Shown here: piece after piece, positions 45,940 through 53,991 of the stretch
How positions within the stretch are numbered: position 1 is the first letter of the stretch
Layout: every line of letters starts with the position of its first letter
Assembly (NCBI RefSeq): GCF_000515275.1
Contig: NZ_KI911560.1
Span: 868,001-932,000 of the forward strand
DNA: 64,000 nt
Source: Methylophilus sp. 5
Lineage (GTDB): Bacteria; Pseudomonadota; Gammaproteobacteria; Burkholderiales; Methylophilaceae
Direction of reading: 5' to 3'
Translations under genes and position numbers: made by a program
Notes under the pieces: model-generated
The model's database searches: none
What the model saw: only the letters and a program-made list of their open reading frames with translations
What the model was told of the DNA's origin: nothing

Positions 45940-46014
45940 CTAGTGCACGAATAAAGCGATCAATATAATGAGCGGGATAGGGATGCCTAGAAAATATAAT
46001 AATAACGAACGCAT
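45940..46014 (-). CDS. 24-aa hydrophobic membrane peptide
   Basis: MRSLLLYFLGIPIPLIILIA followed by LFVH: a single short membrane helix with a G-x-PIP kink. It has an excellent ribosome site (AGGAGG, 4 nt before the ATG). Small proteins of this kind occur in many proteobacteria but are often unannotated. It lies 38 bp downstream of the 296-aa gene on the same strand, as the last gene of the DUF3309 operon. Confidence 0.65.
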   Translation of the reverse strand: MRSLLLYFLGIPIPLIILIALFVH

Positions 46015-46052
46015 AATGCCTCCTGAATCAACTAAAAATGAATGGTTGAAAT

Positions 46053-46943
46053 TTATGCATCACGGCAACGACCACCCCAGGTAGCCGCCAAACTTGCCGA
46101 AAATGCACCGATAAGCAAAGAAACAAACAGCCACAAGGTCATATAAACAGACGCCTTGCGTGCCTTATCCGCGACTTCTGCGGCTTTTGTATCGGCCTCT
46201 TTTGCTGCTGACTGCATAGCCGCATAAATCTCATTAACACGTTTTCCTGCTTCTTGCTCAGCCAACCCGGTGTGTGTTGAAATTAGCTGGGCAAGATAGC
46301 GAGCGTCATCGTCAGGCAGTGACTGCAGTGCGTTTGCGTGCGCAAAAATACGCGTCACTTCGGCTGAGGGTGGCGCCTGCTCTATGGTTGCGGCCGCATG
46401 GCTATCTGTGTTTTTACGAAACAATGCATCAATAAAATAAGCTGTATCCTGTTTTTTATGGCTGGCGCGATCAGGCTTTGCACCGGGCGAGCCGTTGCTT
46501 GTCATGGCGACAGCCTGAACGGCACCGCCCACCACATGTGAGGCTGCCTGCACGCCACTATTAACGATGGCCCCAACAGTGGTGGTTAATAATGCAGCCG
46601 TCGCCAGTGTGGCGACAGACCAAGCGAGAAAGCCATGCGCCGTATCGCGAAAGTAAACTTCATCTGCAGGCGCATCAGCCCACTTAACGCGTAACCTGCC
46701 GGTTAAATATCCGCCCATGCCGGCAGCGATCAGCTGAGTAACGGTGATCCATACAATTGCAGACAATCCGAATGTAGAGGCCTCAATCCCATGGTGCGAC
46801 CATGGTGAGATGGACGACAAGCCTAAGCCGGTGCCGAGCAGAAAAAGGACCAGAGAGAGTGCACATGCAATGACAGCACCTGCCAAAATGGCGCCCCACG
46901 AGATTGCACTAATCGTTGCGTTCGATAGACTTGATTGCGCCAT
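46053..46943 (-). CDS. Multi-pass membrane protein, stress-cassette member
   Basis: 296 aa from the ATG at 46943 (AAGGAG 7 nt upstream; a GTG at 46970 is in frame but lacks a ribosome site). Helices near 15-40, 55-80, 95-125 and a C-terminal helix near 270-290. The middle soluble part contains FIDALFRKNTDSHAAATIEQ, then AEVTRIFAHANALQSLPDDD and the Glu/Ala-rich helix NEIYAAMQSAAKEADTKAAE. It shares the FIDAL...VTRI segment with the shorter protein at 29.3-29.8 kb. Second gene of the DUF3309 operon. Family name not recognised; probably an inner-membrane stress protein. Confidence 0.75.
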   Translation of the reverse strand: MAQSSLSNATISAISWGAILAGAVIACALSLVLFLLGTGLGLSSISPWSHHGIEASTFGLSAIVWITVTQLIAAGMGGYLTGRLRVKWADAPADEVYFRDTAHGFLAWSVATLATAALLTTTVGAIVNSGVQAASHVVGGAVQAVAMTSNGSPGAKPDRASHKKQDTAYFIDALFRKNTDSHAAATIEQAPPSAEVTRIFAHANALQSLPDDDARYLAQLISTHTGLAEQEAGKRVNEIYAAMQSAAKEADTKAAEVADKARKASVYMTLWLFVSLLIGAFSASLAATWGGRCRDA

Positions 46944-46976
46944 GATGGCTCTCCTTGGTTGAATCACCACGACGAA

Positions 46977-47129
46977 CTAAACCCCGCCGGTGAGTGAAAA
47001 AATAAGCAACATAATCAGCATGAAACTTAATAAACGACTAGGGTAATATCCCCATTGGCTGCTGTAAGGCCAGGTTGGCAACGTGCCAATTAAAGCAAAA
47101 ACAATCACAATAAGAGCAATCTCTACCAT
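46977..47129 (-). CDS. DUF3309 family small membrane protein, copy 3
   Basis: 50 aa: MVEIALIVIVFALIG, the block TLPTWPYSSQWGYYPS, then a Met/Leu-rich second helix ending SLTGGV. GGAG precedes the ATG. It lacks the PSGG turn of the other copies (PSRLL instead) and so is intermediate toward the divergent 54-aa protein. First gene of the operon running to the 24-aa peptide. Copy 5 of the conserved element is 99 bp upstream. Confidence 0.87.
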   Translation of the reverse strand: MVEIALIVIVFALIGTLPTWPYSSQWGYYPSRLLSFMLIMLLIFSLTGGV

Positions 47130-47431
47130 GACGTCTCCTCAATTTATTTTTAATTGTAGAAAATACGAGGTGACTCAATCATGCTAATTTGGCCGCAAAG
47201 ACTCTATACAAATTGCACTGAAATTTCTGTAGGAATTGTCGGACGAAGTCACGAACAGGCCGTGATCACGGCATGAAGATGCAATTGAAACGATGTTGAC
47301 GTTGGAGGGGAGACAACCAAACAGCACACGCTAGTGTGCGGCAACAAGCTAGTGCTAACATTGATTGTAAATCTAGAATACACTGCGGTTGCATTCTCAC
47401 TATATTCGTTCAACCGTCAGGGGCGGTCACA
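47130..47431. other. Divergent intergenic region with conserved element
   Basis: 302 bp between DUF3309 copy 3 (minus) and yccF (plus). The 28-bp element at 47218-47245 is the only structure I see; the yccF promoter should also be here. Confidence 0.5.
47218..47245 (-). promoter_or_regulatory. Conserved 28-bp upstream element, copy 5
   Basis: CTGAA, 5 nt, TGTAGGAATTGTCGGACG; one mismatch at the last base. 99 bp before DUF3309 copy 3. Confidence 0.7.
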
Positions 47432-47893
47432 ATGCGCGCAATTGGTAATTTTCTCTGGTTTATTCTTGGCGGCATCCTGCTCGGCCTCGCATGGTGGTTG
47501 GCAGGCCTGCTGGCGTTCATCACTATCGTCGGCATTCCTTGGGGCAAGGCATGCTTTGTGATCGGTCAATTTACGTTCTTCCCATTTGGCCGTGAAGCCA
47601 TCAGCCGCAAAGAACTGCATCAAAAAGACGACATTGGCACCGGTGGGCTCGGACTCATTGGCAACATTATCTGGTTTATCTTTGCCGGGGTATGGTTAGC
47701 CATTGGGCATGTTGTTTCTGCCGTGGCTTGCTTCATCACCATTTTGGGCATCCCGTTTGGGATTCAACACCTCAAACTGGCAGGCATTGCGCTGGCACCC
47801 ATTGGCAAAATAATCGTCACGAAAGAAGTTGCCGCAGCGGCGAGAAAGGCAAATGCAGAGGCAAGCTTAGCCGCAGATAGGCGCGGCCTATAA
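47432..47893 (+). CDS. yccF: YccF-domain inner-membrane protein
   Basis: 153 aa from the ATG at 47432 (AGGGG upstream; the longer frame from 47336 has no such site). Two internally repeated YccF domains: FLWFILGGILLGLAWWLAG...IVGIPWGKACF and IIWFIFAGVWLAIGHVVSA...ILGIPFGIQHL, each a helix pair plus the GIP-G motif. Family function unknown. The C-terminal Ala/Lys-rich extension of about 25 residues is longer than in E. coli. Confidence 0.9.
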   Translation: MRAIGNFLWFILGGILLGLAWWLAGLLAFITIVGIPWGKACFVIGQFTFFPFGREAISRKELHQKDDIGTGGLGLIGNIIWFIFAGVWLAIGHVVSAVACFITILGIPFGIQHLKLAGIALAPIGKIIVTKEVAAAARKANAEASLAADRRGL

Positions 47894-47967
47894 CAAGACG
47901 AACGGCCATATTTGCTTGGCTATGACGCCATGAGTAAGCTGTATGTGTGTTTTGAACCCAGATGGCT

Positions 47968-48327
47968 TCAAGAGGCAGGCATCACACTTACCACTTTCAG
48001 CCGCCTGCATTCGCCATCAGGAAATGGCCAATCAATTTCTTGCCCAACTTTTAAACCCAGTAAAGCGCTGCCAACAGGTGAAAATACAGAAATCTTCCCA
48101 AGTTTAAAATCTGCCTCTTCAGGAAAACACAACTCGACCTCTCTTTTTAAGCCGTTGCTTTTATCCAAGTAAATCACCCGTGAATTCATTTTAACGACAT
48201 CCACCGGCACTTGATCGGCGGCAACAACAGTTGCTCTGCCTAGCTCATCGCGCAATAATTGATCGTTTGTAAACATGGATAAGCGCGCATAGTCTTGATC
48301 CGACAATATTAAGATTTCAGAGTCCAT
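47968..48327 (-). CDS. rnk: Rnk-type regulator of nucleoside diphosphate kinase (GreA/B C-terminal fold)
   Basis: 119 aa: short N-terminal helices then a GreA/GreB-like C-terminal domain (VVKMNSRVIYLDKSNGLKRE, VELCFPEEADFKLGKISVFS, PVGSALLGLKVGQEIDWPFP). Rnk-type proteins interact with RNA polymerase and influence Ndk levels. One LysR-type repeat (48426-48450) lies about 100 bp upstream of its start and could affect it. Confidence 0.85.
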   Translation of the reverse strand: MDSEILILSDQDYARLSMFTNDQLLRDELGRATVVAADQVPVDVVKMNSRVIYLDKSNGLKREVELCFPEEADFKLGKISVFSPVGSALLGLKVGQEIDWPFPDGECRRLKVVSVMPAS

Positions 48328-48425
48328 ATTTTTCCAGCCATAAAATGAATGCGAGCGATACGTGAGGGCAAGCTGACAGAATAGTCTGCTTGGACAGGAA
48401 AAATAAGCCTGTTCAATTGAACATC

Positions 48426-48450
48426 ACTGTTTCCCAAGTGGATACAATTA
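48426..48450. promoter_or_regulatory. LysR-type operator repeat, copy 1
   Basis: ACTGTTTCC, 5 variable nt, GGATACAATTA; the arms form an inverted repeat (TGTTTCC/GGATACA). The same arms recur at 49478-49504 at the LysR gene start. It lies 99 bp upstream of rnk and 118 bp past the LysR stop. Confidence 0.6.
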
Positions 48451-48567
48451 ATCTATATTGTGGGGATGACAGAGCGAGGCTTTAATTTAAAGGTGCACAT
48501 ACAGCATCACCAATACACAGCACATTGCGGCCACAGTTAAGATGCGCTTTTAATACGAGTCGGTTTG

Positions 48568-49473
48568 CTACTCTTTATCCCAGTAAGGTTCTGCGCCAAA
48601 TCTCTCAGATAAATAGTCGATGAAGACGCGGGTTTTCAATGGTAAGTTTCGCTTGGGCAAATACAATGCGTAGACGTGTTGTTCTATAGGAATGTATTCA
48701 GACAACACAGACTTCAGGCGCTTTGCTTGCAGGTCTTTACCAATAATAAACGTCGGTAATAGCGCTAACCCAAAGCCACCTAACACCACTTGCGACAATG
48801 CTTCATCGTCATTAATACGCAACCTTCCGGCGACATTCACCGTCACCTCTCCTTGCGGCCCGTTAAAGCGCCACAGGCCTTTATCGCCGGAGTGAATGTA
48901 GTCCAAACAATTATGGTTCACCAAGTCTTGCGGGATGACCGGTATACCATGGTGCGCAAAGTATTTAGGGGTTGCACACAGGTTTCTGCGAATAGGCGCT
49001 AACCGTCTGGCCACTAAACTTTGCGGCAAATCTCTGGTGATCGAAATAACAACGTCGTAGCCCTCTTCAGTCAAATCAACCAAGCGATCAGTAATGGTCA
49101 TGTCGATTTCCAATTGCGGATATCTATCCATAAACTCACCGATGGCAGGCGCAATATGCAAGGTGCCAAAAGCCACTGAAGCAGCCACTTTAAGCACGCC
49201 TCTAGGCTGTGCATTCAAGCTTTCTATCATTTGCTGCGCCTCTTCGGCCTCATAGCTTATGCGGGTGCAATAGTCATAAAAGCTCGCGCCAATTTCGGTC
49301 AGGCTTAAATGCCGGGTACTCCGATTAAGCAAGCTGGCGCCTAACGCATGCTCTAATTTGGCAACCGACTTGCTCACTGACGATTTAGTCATGCCCAGCT
49401 TTCTGGAGGCCGCCGAAAAGCTTTGCTCATTCACCACATTGGCAAAAATAATCATCAGGTTTAAATCATACAT
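48568..49473 (-). CDS. LysR-family transcriptional regulator
   Basis: 301 aa from the ATG at 49473 (AGGTG upstream; a TTG at 49491 is in frame). N-terminal winged helix (NEQSFSAASRKLGMTKSSVS, KLEHALGASLLNRSTRHLSL) and a LysR substrate-binding domain (GVLKVAASVAFGTLHIAPAI, RLVDLTEEGYDVVISI). This resembles the DNA-binding-domain subgroup typical of CrgA/YafC-like repressors. It is divergent from a 111-aa membrane protein gene at 49600, and an operator copy covers its own start region, suggesting autoregulation. Confidence 0.9.
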   Translation of the reverse strand: MYDLNLMIIFANVVNEQSFSAASRKLGMTKSSVSKSVAKLEHALGASLLNRSTRHLSLTEIGASFYDYCTRISYEAEEAQQMIESLNAQPRGVLKVAASVAFGTLHIAPAIGEFMDRYPQLEIDMTITDRLVDLTEEGYDVVISITRDLPQSLVARRLAPIRRNLCATPKYFAHHGIPVIPQDLVNHNCLDYIHSGDKGLWRFNGPQGEVTVNVAGRLRINDDEALSQVVLGGFGLALLPTFIIGKDLQAKRLKSVLSEYIPIEQHVYALYLPKRNLPLKTRVFIDYLSERFGAEPYWDKE

Positions 49474-49477
49474 CACC

Positions 49478-49504
49478 TGATTGTATCCCAAATGGAAACA
49501 GTTA
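49478..49504. promoter_or_regulatory. LysR-type operator repeat, copy 2
   Basis: Reverse strand reads ACTGTTTCC, 5 nt, GGATACAATCA, identical in 19 of 20 arm positions to copy 1. It lies immediately upstream of the LysR start codon. Confidence 0.6.
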
Positions 49505-49599
49505 TATGCGCTTTGAAGGACTAATTTTATATACAGAAATGTATAACATATGGTCTGGATGATTTTTAAAAGTGCAGCGTCAGTTAAGGATATTGAGCC

Positions 49600-49935
49600 A
49601 TGTATAAAGCATTTTCTAATACCAAACTATTCATGATGACTTATCTCACTCTGGTACTACCCACTTATTTAGCTGACGCAGGCATGATCGAACACGGTTC
49701 TATACTGTATGTCTTGGCGATGGTCGGTATATGGGCAATCTGTTTAAGCAGAGGCGCCATCATCGGCAAACGCTGGTTAGTGCTCATTCCTACTGTCGCG
49801 TTTGTGTTCGACTTAACGCCAGCCCTGGCGGTGATTTCATTTGTGCCGTATTTGTATCATTTATTGGCCATCGTCTTGGGCGCACTGTGCACATCAGACG
49901 CTATTACTCATACTGATAGCTATAACACCAGATAA
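49600..49935 (+). CDS. 111-aa membrane protein of unknown function
   Basis: Three or four hydrophobic helices (FMMTYLTLVLPTYLADAG, LYVLAMVGIWAICLSRG, WLVLIPTVAFVFDLTPALAV, YHLLAIVLGALCTSDAI). Family not recognised. Divergently transcribed from the LysR gene, with about 125 bp between starts that include an operator copy, so it is a good candidate target. No strong ribosome site; AAGGA is 11 nt before the ATG. Confidence 0.6.
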   Translation: MYKAFSNTKLFMMTYLTLVLPTYLADAGMIEHGSILYVLAMVGIWAICLSRGAIIGKRWLVLIPTVAFVFDLTPALAVISFVPYLYHLLAIVLGALCTSDAITHTDSYNTR

Positions 49936-50189
49936 ATGAAGGCCTAAAGAGCCATGCATGTGCTGTATGGCTATCGAGCACGCCTCTTCACGGGTTTCGA
50001 TAAACGCCCTGCATCGAAAAAACTTTTTATTCCCCGCTTGCATTACCCCTCAAAAATAAATAGACTACAAAAACATACAGACCTGTCTACCTATTGCACT
50101 TAATCATGGTAGACAGTGTTAAATAAAGGTGAGCGTACTGTCTTGGGGTTGCAGTTCGTTGATCACGAACAATTCAAGGGGAAATAAAA

Positions 50190-50600
50190 ATGAATGAAGA
50201 TAAACATGCAGGTAATGTCATTTTACTTAGAACAGCCTGTATTACATTGCTGTTAGGATTGGTACTCGCATGGTGCCTGGTCATGACCCGCGGCATGAAA
50301 ATTCCATACATGCTGAATATATTCACCAGCACCGCCAACCTGTTATCAGGTCATCTAGACTTTTTAATGATGACGATGCTGTTATTAGGTTTTTACGCGT
50401 CAAAAATTAGATTACCCAAGTTTGTGATTTGGCCAATGGCGCTAGGCTCAATAGGCAATCCAACCGCTTTTGTCGTGCTAGCGATTGACCCAAAAATTCA
50501 CTCAGCAACCTACATTCTATTTTTGTACACCACGTTATCACTGACGACGTTTGGGTTTGGCATGGCGGCGATAAAAACGCTCAGATACTCACTCAAATAG
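50190..50600 (+). CDS. 136-aa membrane protein of unknown function
   Basis: Four hydrophobic helices (LLLGLVLAWCLVMTRG, LDFLMMTMLLLGFYAS, FVIWPMALGSIGNPTAFVVL, YILFLYTTLSLTTFGFGMAA). AAGGGGAAA precedes the ATG. Family not recognised. The cytochrome b561 gene follows on the same strand, possibly in one transcript; the pair could be part of a small redox unit (inference). Confidence 0.6.
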   Translation: MNEDKHAGNVILLRTACITLLLGLVLAWCLVMTRGMKIPYMLNIFTSTANLLSGHLDFLMMTMLLLGFYASKIRLPKFVIWPMALGSIGNPTAFVVLAIDPKIHSATYILFLYTTLSLTTFGFGMAAIKTLRYSLK

Positions 50601-50641
50601 CGCAAACGTCCTCTCTAGGCTAAATGGGGTTCAAGATCTGT

Positions 50642-51175
50642 ATGCGTCTTAATCTTAAAAACTCAACAACGCAATACGGTTTAATCGCCAGAATATTGCA
50701 TTGGACCAGTGTTGCAATGCTATTGACTATCGTTGTGATCGCCACTCAGTTCGAAGGCAGCTCTCCCGGCCCTGAAAAGGTAGAGTTGACCACCGTGCAT
50801 GCATCCACTGGGATTATTTTTCTGATGTTGATGCTTGCCAGAGTGACATGGCGCACCCTGAATCCAAACCCGATTCACTCCTATAGCATCAAGCCCTGGC
50901 AAAAATTGCTGGCGATTTCCCTGCATAGATCAATATATATCATCATCATTGCGCAATGCTTGTTAGGCATATTGATGTTGCTCACTAGCGGCCAAACACT
51001 GCATTTTTTTAATGCCATTGAATTACCGCCATTGCTTGAGAAAACGCACGCCACTCACCAAACAATATTAGGCTTTCACTATTTAATGTCGGTGATGATT
51101 TACCCCCTGTTCGCCGTCCACATTACCGCAGCCATCTACCATCAAATATTTGGCTTAATAGAAGACCATTCATAA
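50642..51175 (+). CDS. Cytochrome b561-family membrane protein
   Basis: 177 aa from the ATG at 50642 (the in-frame ATG at 50624 is an alternative). Four membrane helices with conserved histidines for two b-hemes: LIARILHWTSVAML, TTVHASTGIIFLM, the helix beginning LHRSIYIIIIAQCLLGI, and HQTILGFHYLMSVMIYPLFAVHI. This is the bacterial b561 (CybB-like) group, which oxidises ubiquinol or passes electrons to periplasmic partners. Confidence 0.88.
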   Translation: MRLNLKNSTTQYGLIARILHWTSVAMLLTIVVIATQFEGSSPGPEKVELTTVHASTGIIFLMLMLARVTWRTLNPNPIHSYSIKPWQKLLAISLHRSIYIIIIAQCLLGILMLLTSGQTLHFFNAIELPPLLEKTHATHQTILGFHYLMSVMIYPLFAVHITAAIYHQIFGLIEDHS

Positions 51176-51204
51176 GTGTTAGCGCCAGCAGCATCGGTTT
51201 TAAA

Positions 51205-51265
51205 GTAGGCATCTGATTCAAACACCCTCCACGCCAAGCCAACACTGCCCACGCATCCATTGGCT
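51205..51265 (-). repeat. attC-like repeat A (partial)
   Basis: Shares CCACGCCAAGCCAACA with repeats B, C and D, then diverges, though AGCCAA/TTGGCT arms around 51236-51265 can form a small hairpin. Located before the DUF2490 gene. Confidence 0.4.
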
Positions 51266-51383
51266 GATAGCATTCAGATTCAATTTATCTGGCAAGGTTA
51301 AACTAAACCATCAGGTCATACATTGAATGACCCACCAAATAATCTTAATTCACACGCAACACTCACAGATAAGGTGAATGAGC

Positions 51384-52076
51384 ATGACTAACCGAAACTT
51401 ACACCCCTATTGCTACTTGTGCATTTTAATATTGGGAGTCAGCGCTCAGGCATGGGCAGGGCCAGAAGAGGATGGCAGCTATTGGCATACATTACGCCTA
51501 CAAGGCACATTGCCTGCGCAAAACTTGTACTGGAACATGGACTTTAATCCACGTTATCGCAATGAAGGTAAACATATTGACTACTTATACTACCGCCCTG
51601 CAATCTTTTATAAACCTAACCCCAAAACCAGCCTTTGGTTAGGGCACGATACAATTATTGGCCATCCGGCAGGCAAATCCGCCTATCACGAAAATCGCTG
51701 GTGGGAGCAATTTCAGTATCAGTTTGACCCCATCGCTTCGATCACTTTTACCAACCGTACGCGTGTTGAAGAACGCGAACGTGAAGGTTTTCACGATGTC
51801 GGATACCGGTTGCGTGAAATGATTAAATCCTCAACGCCGCTTAAAAATCACTCCAAACTGTCTTTTGTCGTCTCTAATGAACTATTTATTAATGTTGATA
51901 AAACGGACTGGGGCGCAAGACGCGGTTTCGATCAGAATCGTTTTTTTGTCGGGCTCAACTGGAAAATCACTGAGCGCTGCAACCTGGAAACCGGTTATTT
52001 GAATCAGTTCGTCAATAAAGCCACCCATCACCTCGAAAACCACATTATCAATACGACACTGGGCTTTAAGTTTTAA
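51384..52076 (+). CDS. DUF2490 outer-membrane-type protein
   Basis: 230 aa from the second ATG at 51384 (MTNRNLHPY; the first at 51378 is also possible). Signal peptide to about AQAWAGP, then a beta-barrel-like sequence with the DUF2490 motifs WYWN-like LYWNMDFNPRYRNEG and NRTRVEEREREGFHDVGYRL (the RxExR-type strand). It ends NTTLGFKF with terminal Phe, so it is probably an outer-membrane protein. Function unknown. Confidence 0.82.
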   Translation: MTNRNLHPYCYLCILILGVSAQAWAGPEEDGSYWHTLRLQGTLPAQNLYWNMDFNPRYRNEGKHIDYLYYRPAIFYKPNPKTSLWLGHDTIIGHPAGKSAYHENRWWEQFQYQFDPIASITFTNRTRVEEREREGFHDVGYRLREMIKSSTPLKNHSKLSFVVSNELFINVDKTDWGARRGFDQNRFFVGLNWKITERCNLETGYLNQFVNKATHHLENHIINTTLGFKF

Positions 52077-52239
52077 ATCACTCATTACATGAATTTCTAT
52101 CTGCCTGATGAGCTAACACCCTATGGCTGGCTATGGCATCTTTATTTCCATGAGTGGATATGCTTGCAAGCAGTTCAACGACTGAAAACTGATATTATTT
52201 AAATAAATATATTCATTCACATAAATAATGTCTTTTATT

Positions 52240-52689
52240 ATGAAAAGTCTTCTGAAGGTCCTTACTTTACTCACACTCTCAACCTTTTTCATTACTAGTT
52301 GCTCCACCACACCAATGACAAAAGAAAGTGCCCGAGGCATTCCACTTGAACGCGTAGCCAAACGAGCGCTCTTAGTACCTCAAGCAAATTATGCGCAAAT
52401 TTCATTCTTAAGAGATTCAGGTATTGTTGGCAGCGCTGTTTATTCGTCACTATTTGTAGATGGTGAAAGATTTGCTGAACTTGACCATGGTGAATTGCTC
52501 ACCATCTGGTTAGAGCCCGGAATACATACCATTTCAGTCAACATGGCTGGAGAAAAAGATTTTCCTAAACAACCCAATGACCTTATTCGCTCAATTGAAA
52601 TTGATGCTAAATCGGAAAGAGTCTATAACTTTCGAATTGGTTGGTCACTTGGACAATATGTATTTGAAGCGTCTAGTAGCCCCAAATAA
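52240..52689 (+). CDS. DUF2846-family lipoprotein
   Basis: 149 aa from the ATG at 52240 (MKSLLKVLTLLTLSTFFITS; an ATG at 52228 is in frame). Lipobox ITSC. The mature part has the DUF2846 pattern AQISFLRDSGIVGSAVYSSL, LFVDGERFAELDHGELLTIW, LEPGIHTISV. These beta-sandwich lipoproteins are widespread and uncharacterised. Base composition is slightly AT-rich, consistent with the surrounding accessory region. Confidence 0.82.
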   Translation: MKSLLKVLTLLTLSTFFITSCSTTPMTKESARGIPLERVAKRALLVPQANYAQISFLRDSGIVGSAVYSSLFVDGERFAELDHGELLTIWLEPGIHTISVNMAGEKDFPKQPNDLIRSIEIDAKSERVYNFRIGWSLGQYVFEASSSPK

Positions 52690-53279
52690 CTTTATTCGCG
52701 CTGTTAGCAGCGACAGCAGACAAGATGGAGTACTGCATCAGGTTTCTATTTAAGCGGTATGGTTGTTGCCATGCATTGTCACGAGCGCATTCACGACAAA
52801 TGGCAATGAGCAGTCGCAACATATAAAAAGCCCAAACAACTGAGTCGACGGCAAGACCTGGAATAAGGACGCACTTTTATCTACCAGAACAAAAAAAGAC
52901 TCTGTTGAGAAATTTAAAAACTAAATACGGCTAGTGACTCCGGTCTGGATAAATCCCAACGCCCACGCCAAGCCAACATAACTACCTAAGCTTCAGCGCA
53001 TTGACAGCCTAAAGAGCATGACATTGCTCAGTTTACTCACCAACCTTCAGCCTACTCTTCGTCTTTCGCGTCCCGTTTTGAGAAAGAGTCTTTTAGTTTT
53101 AGTCATCACAGCTATAAAAAATCAAGCAAGACATCCTCCGCCCTTAATAATTGATTCATATTTTCTCGTTACGATTCTGCAGGTCTTGGCTTAGATATTA
53201 GGGATTAGTGATCGTAAAGAATCAGTCTCCAAGACTTTTTAATTTCACGTATTTCAAAATTCTAACGATGGAGAAGATT
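52690..53279. other. 590-bp non-coding stretch before the PEP-CTERM pair
   Basis: Contains attC-like repeat B and otherwise fragmentary AT-rich sequence with no ORF bearing a ribosome site. An upstream extension of the next gene's frame (from 53208) is probably untranslated. Confidence 0.5.
52946..53000 (-). repeat. attC-like repeat B (partial)
   Basis: GCCCACGCCAAGCCAACATA followed by AC matches repeat C exactly over 22 bp (from CCCACG), then diverges, so only one arm of the palindrome is preserved. Confidence 0.5.
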
Positions 53280-53969
53280 ATGAAAAAAACTTTAGCAGGC
53301 CTAGTAGCTTTAATTTTGTCGACTGTCGTGAGCCAGGCTCAGGCAGCTATCATCATTTCCGAGGTTGCTCCCTGGAGTAGTGGCGACTCTGCTGTAGCTG
53401 CAGACTGGTTTGAGCTAACAAATACAGGCAACGCTGCAGTGAACATCACTGGTTGGAAAGTAGATGACAACTCCAACTCATTCTCATCAGCCTTGGCATT
53501 GCTTGGCATCACCAGCATTAATGCTGGCCAGTCAGTTGTCTTTGTCGAAGGCAATGCTACGACTGCCGCCAAATTTGTTAATGTTTGGTTCGGCAGCAAC
53601 GTGCCAACAAATTTTTCTATTGGTTACTATAGTGGCTCAGGCATTGGTCTAAGTACCAGTGGCGATGCGGTAAATATTTACAATGCAGCAGGTGCTTTAC
53701 AAGCCAACGTTACATTCGGTGCATCTGACTCAACCTCTCCGTTCCAAACATTTGATAATGCAGCCGGTTTAAATAACACTGCGATTTCTCAATTGAGCAC
53801 TGTTGGCGTAAACGGCGCATTTAAAGCGGCTAATAGCGCTACAGAGATCGGCTCTCCTGGTTCAATCACTAATATGGTGACCACACCAGTGCCCGAACCA
53901 GAAAATCTCTCAATGTTGTTAGCTGGTATTGCCATGATTGGTGCCATCAGCCGCAAGCGTAAATCTTAA
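53280..53969 (+). CDS. Lamin-tail-domain surface protein with PEP-CTERM signal
   Basis: 229 aa from the ATG at 53280 (GGAG 7 nt upstream). Signal peptide to about SQAQAAI. The mature part is a lamin tail domain (IISEVAPWSSGDSAVAADWF, ELTNTGNAAVNITGWKVDDN, LNAGQSVVFVEG-like INAGQSVVFVEGNATT). C-terminal PEP-CTERM: PVPEPENLS, hydrophobic helix, SRKRKS. Surface-displayed, exosortase-processed; possible DNA or nuclease partner is speculative. The next PEP-CTERM gene starts 22 bp later. Confidence 0.88.
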   Translation: MKKTLAGLVALILSTVVSQAQAAIIISEVAPWSSGDSAVAADWFELTNTGNAAVNITGWKVDDNSNSFSSALALLGITSINAGQSVVFVEGNATTAAKFVNVWFGSNVPTNFSIGYYSGSGIGLSTSGDAVNIYNAAGALQANVTFGASDSTSPFQTFDNAAGLNNTAISQLSTVGVNGAFKAANSATEIGSPGSITNMVTTPVPEPENLSMLLAGIAMIGAISRKRKS

Positions 53970-53991
53970 ATTGAGCCGAGGCTAAATCATC

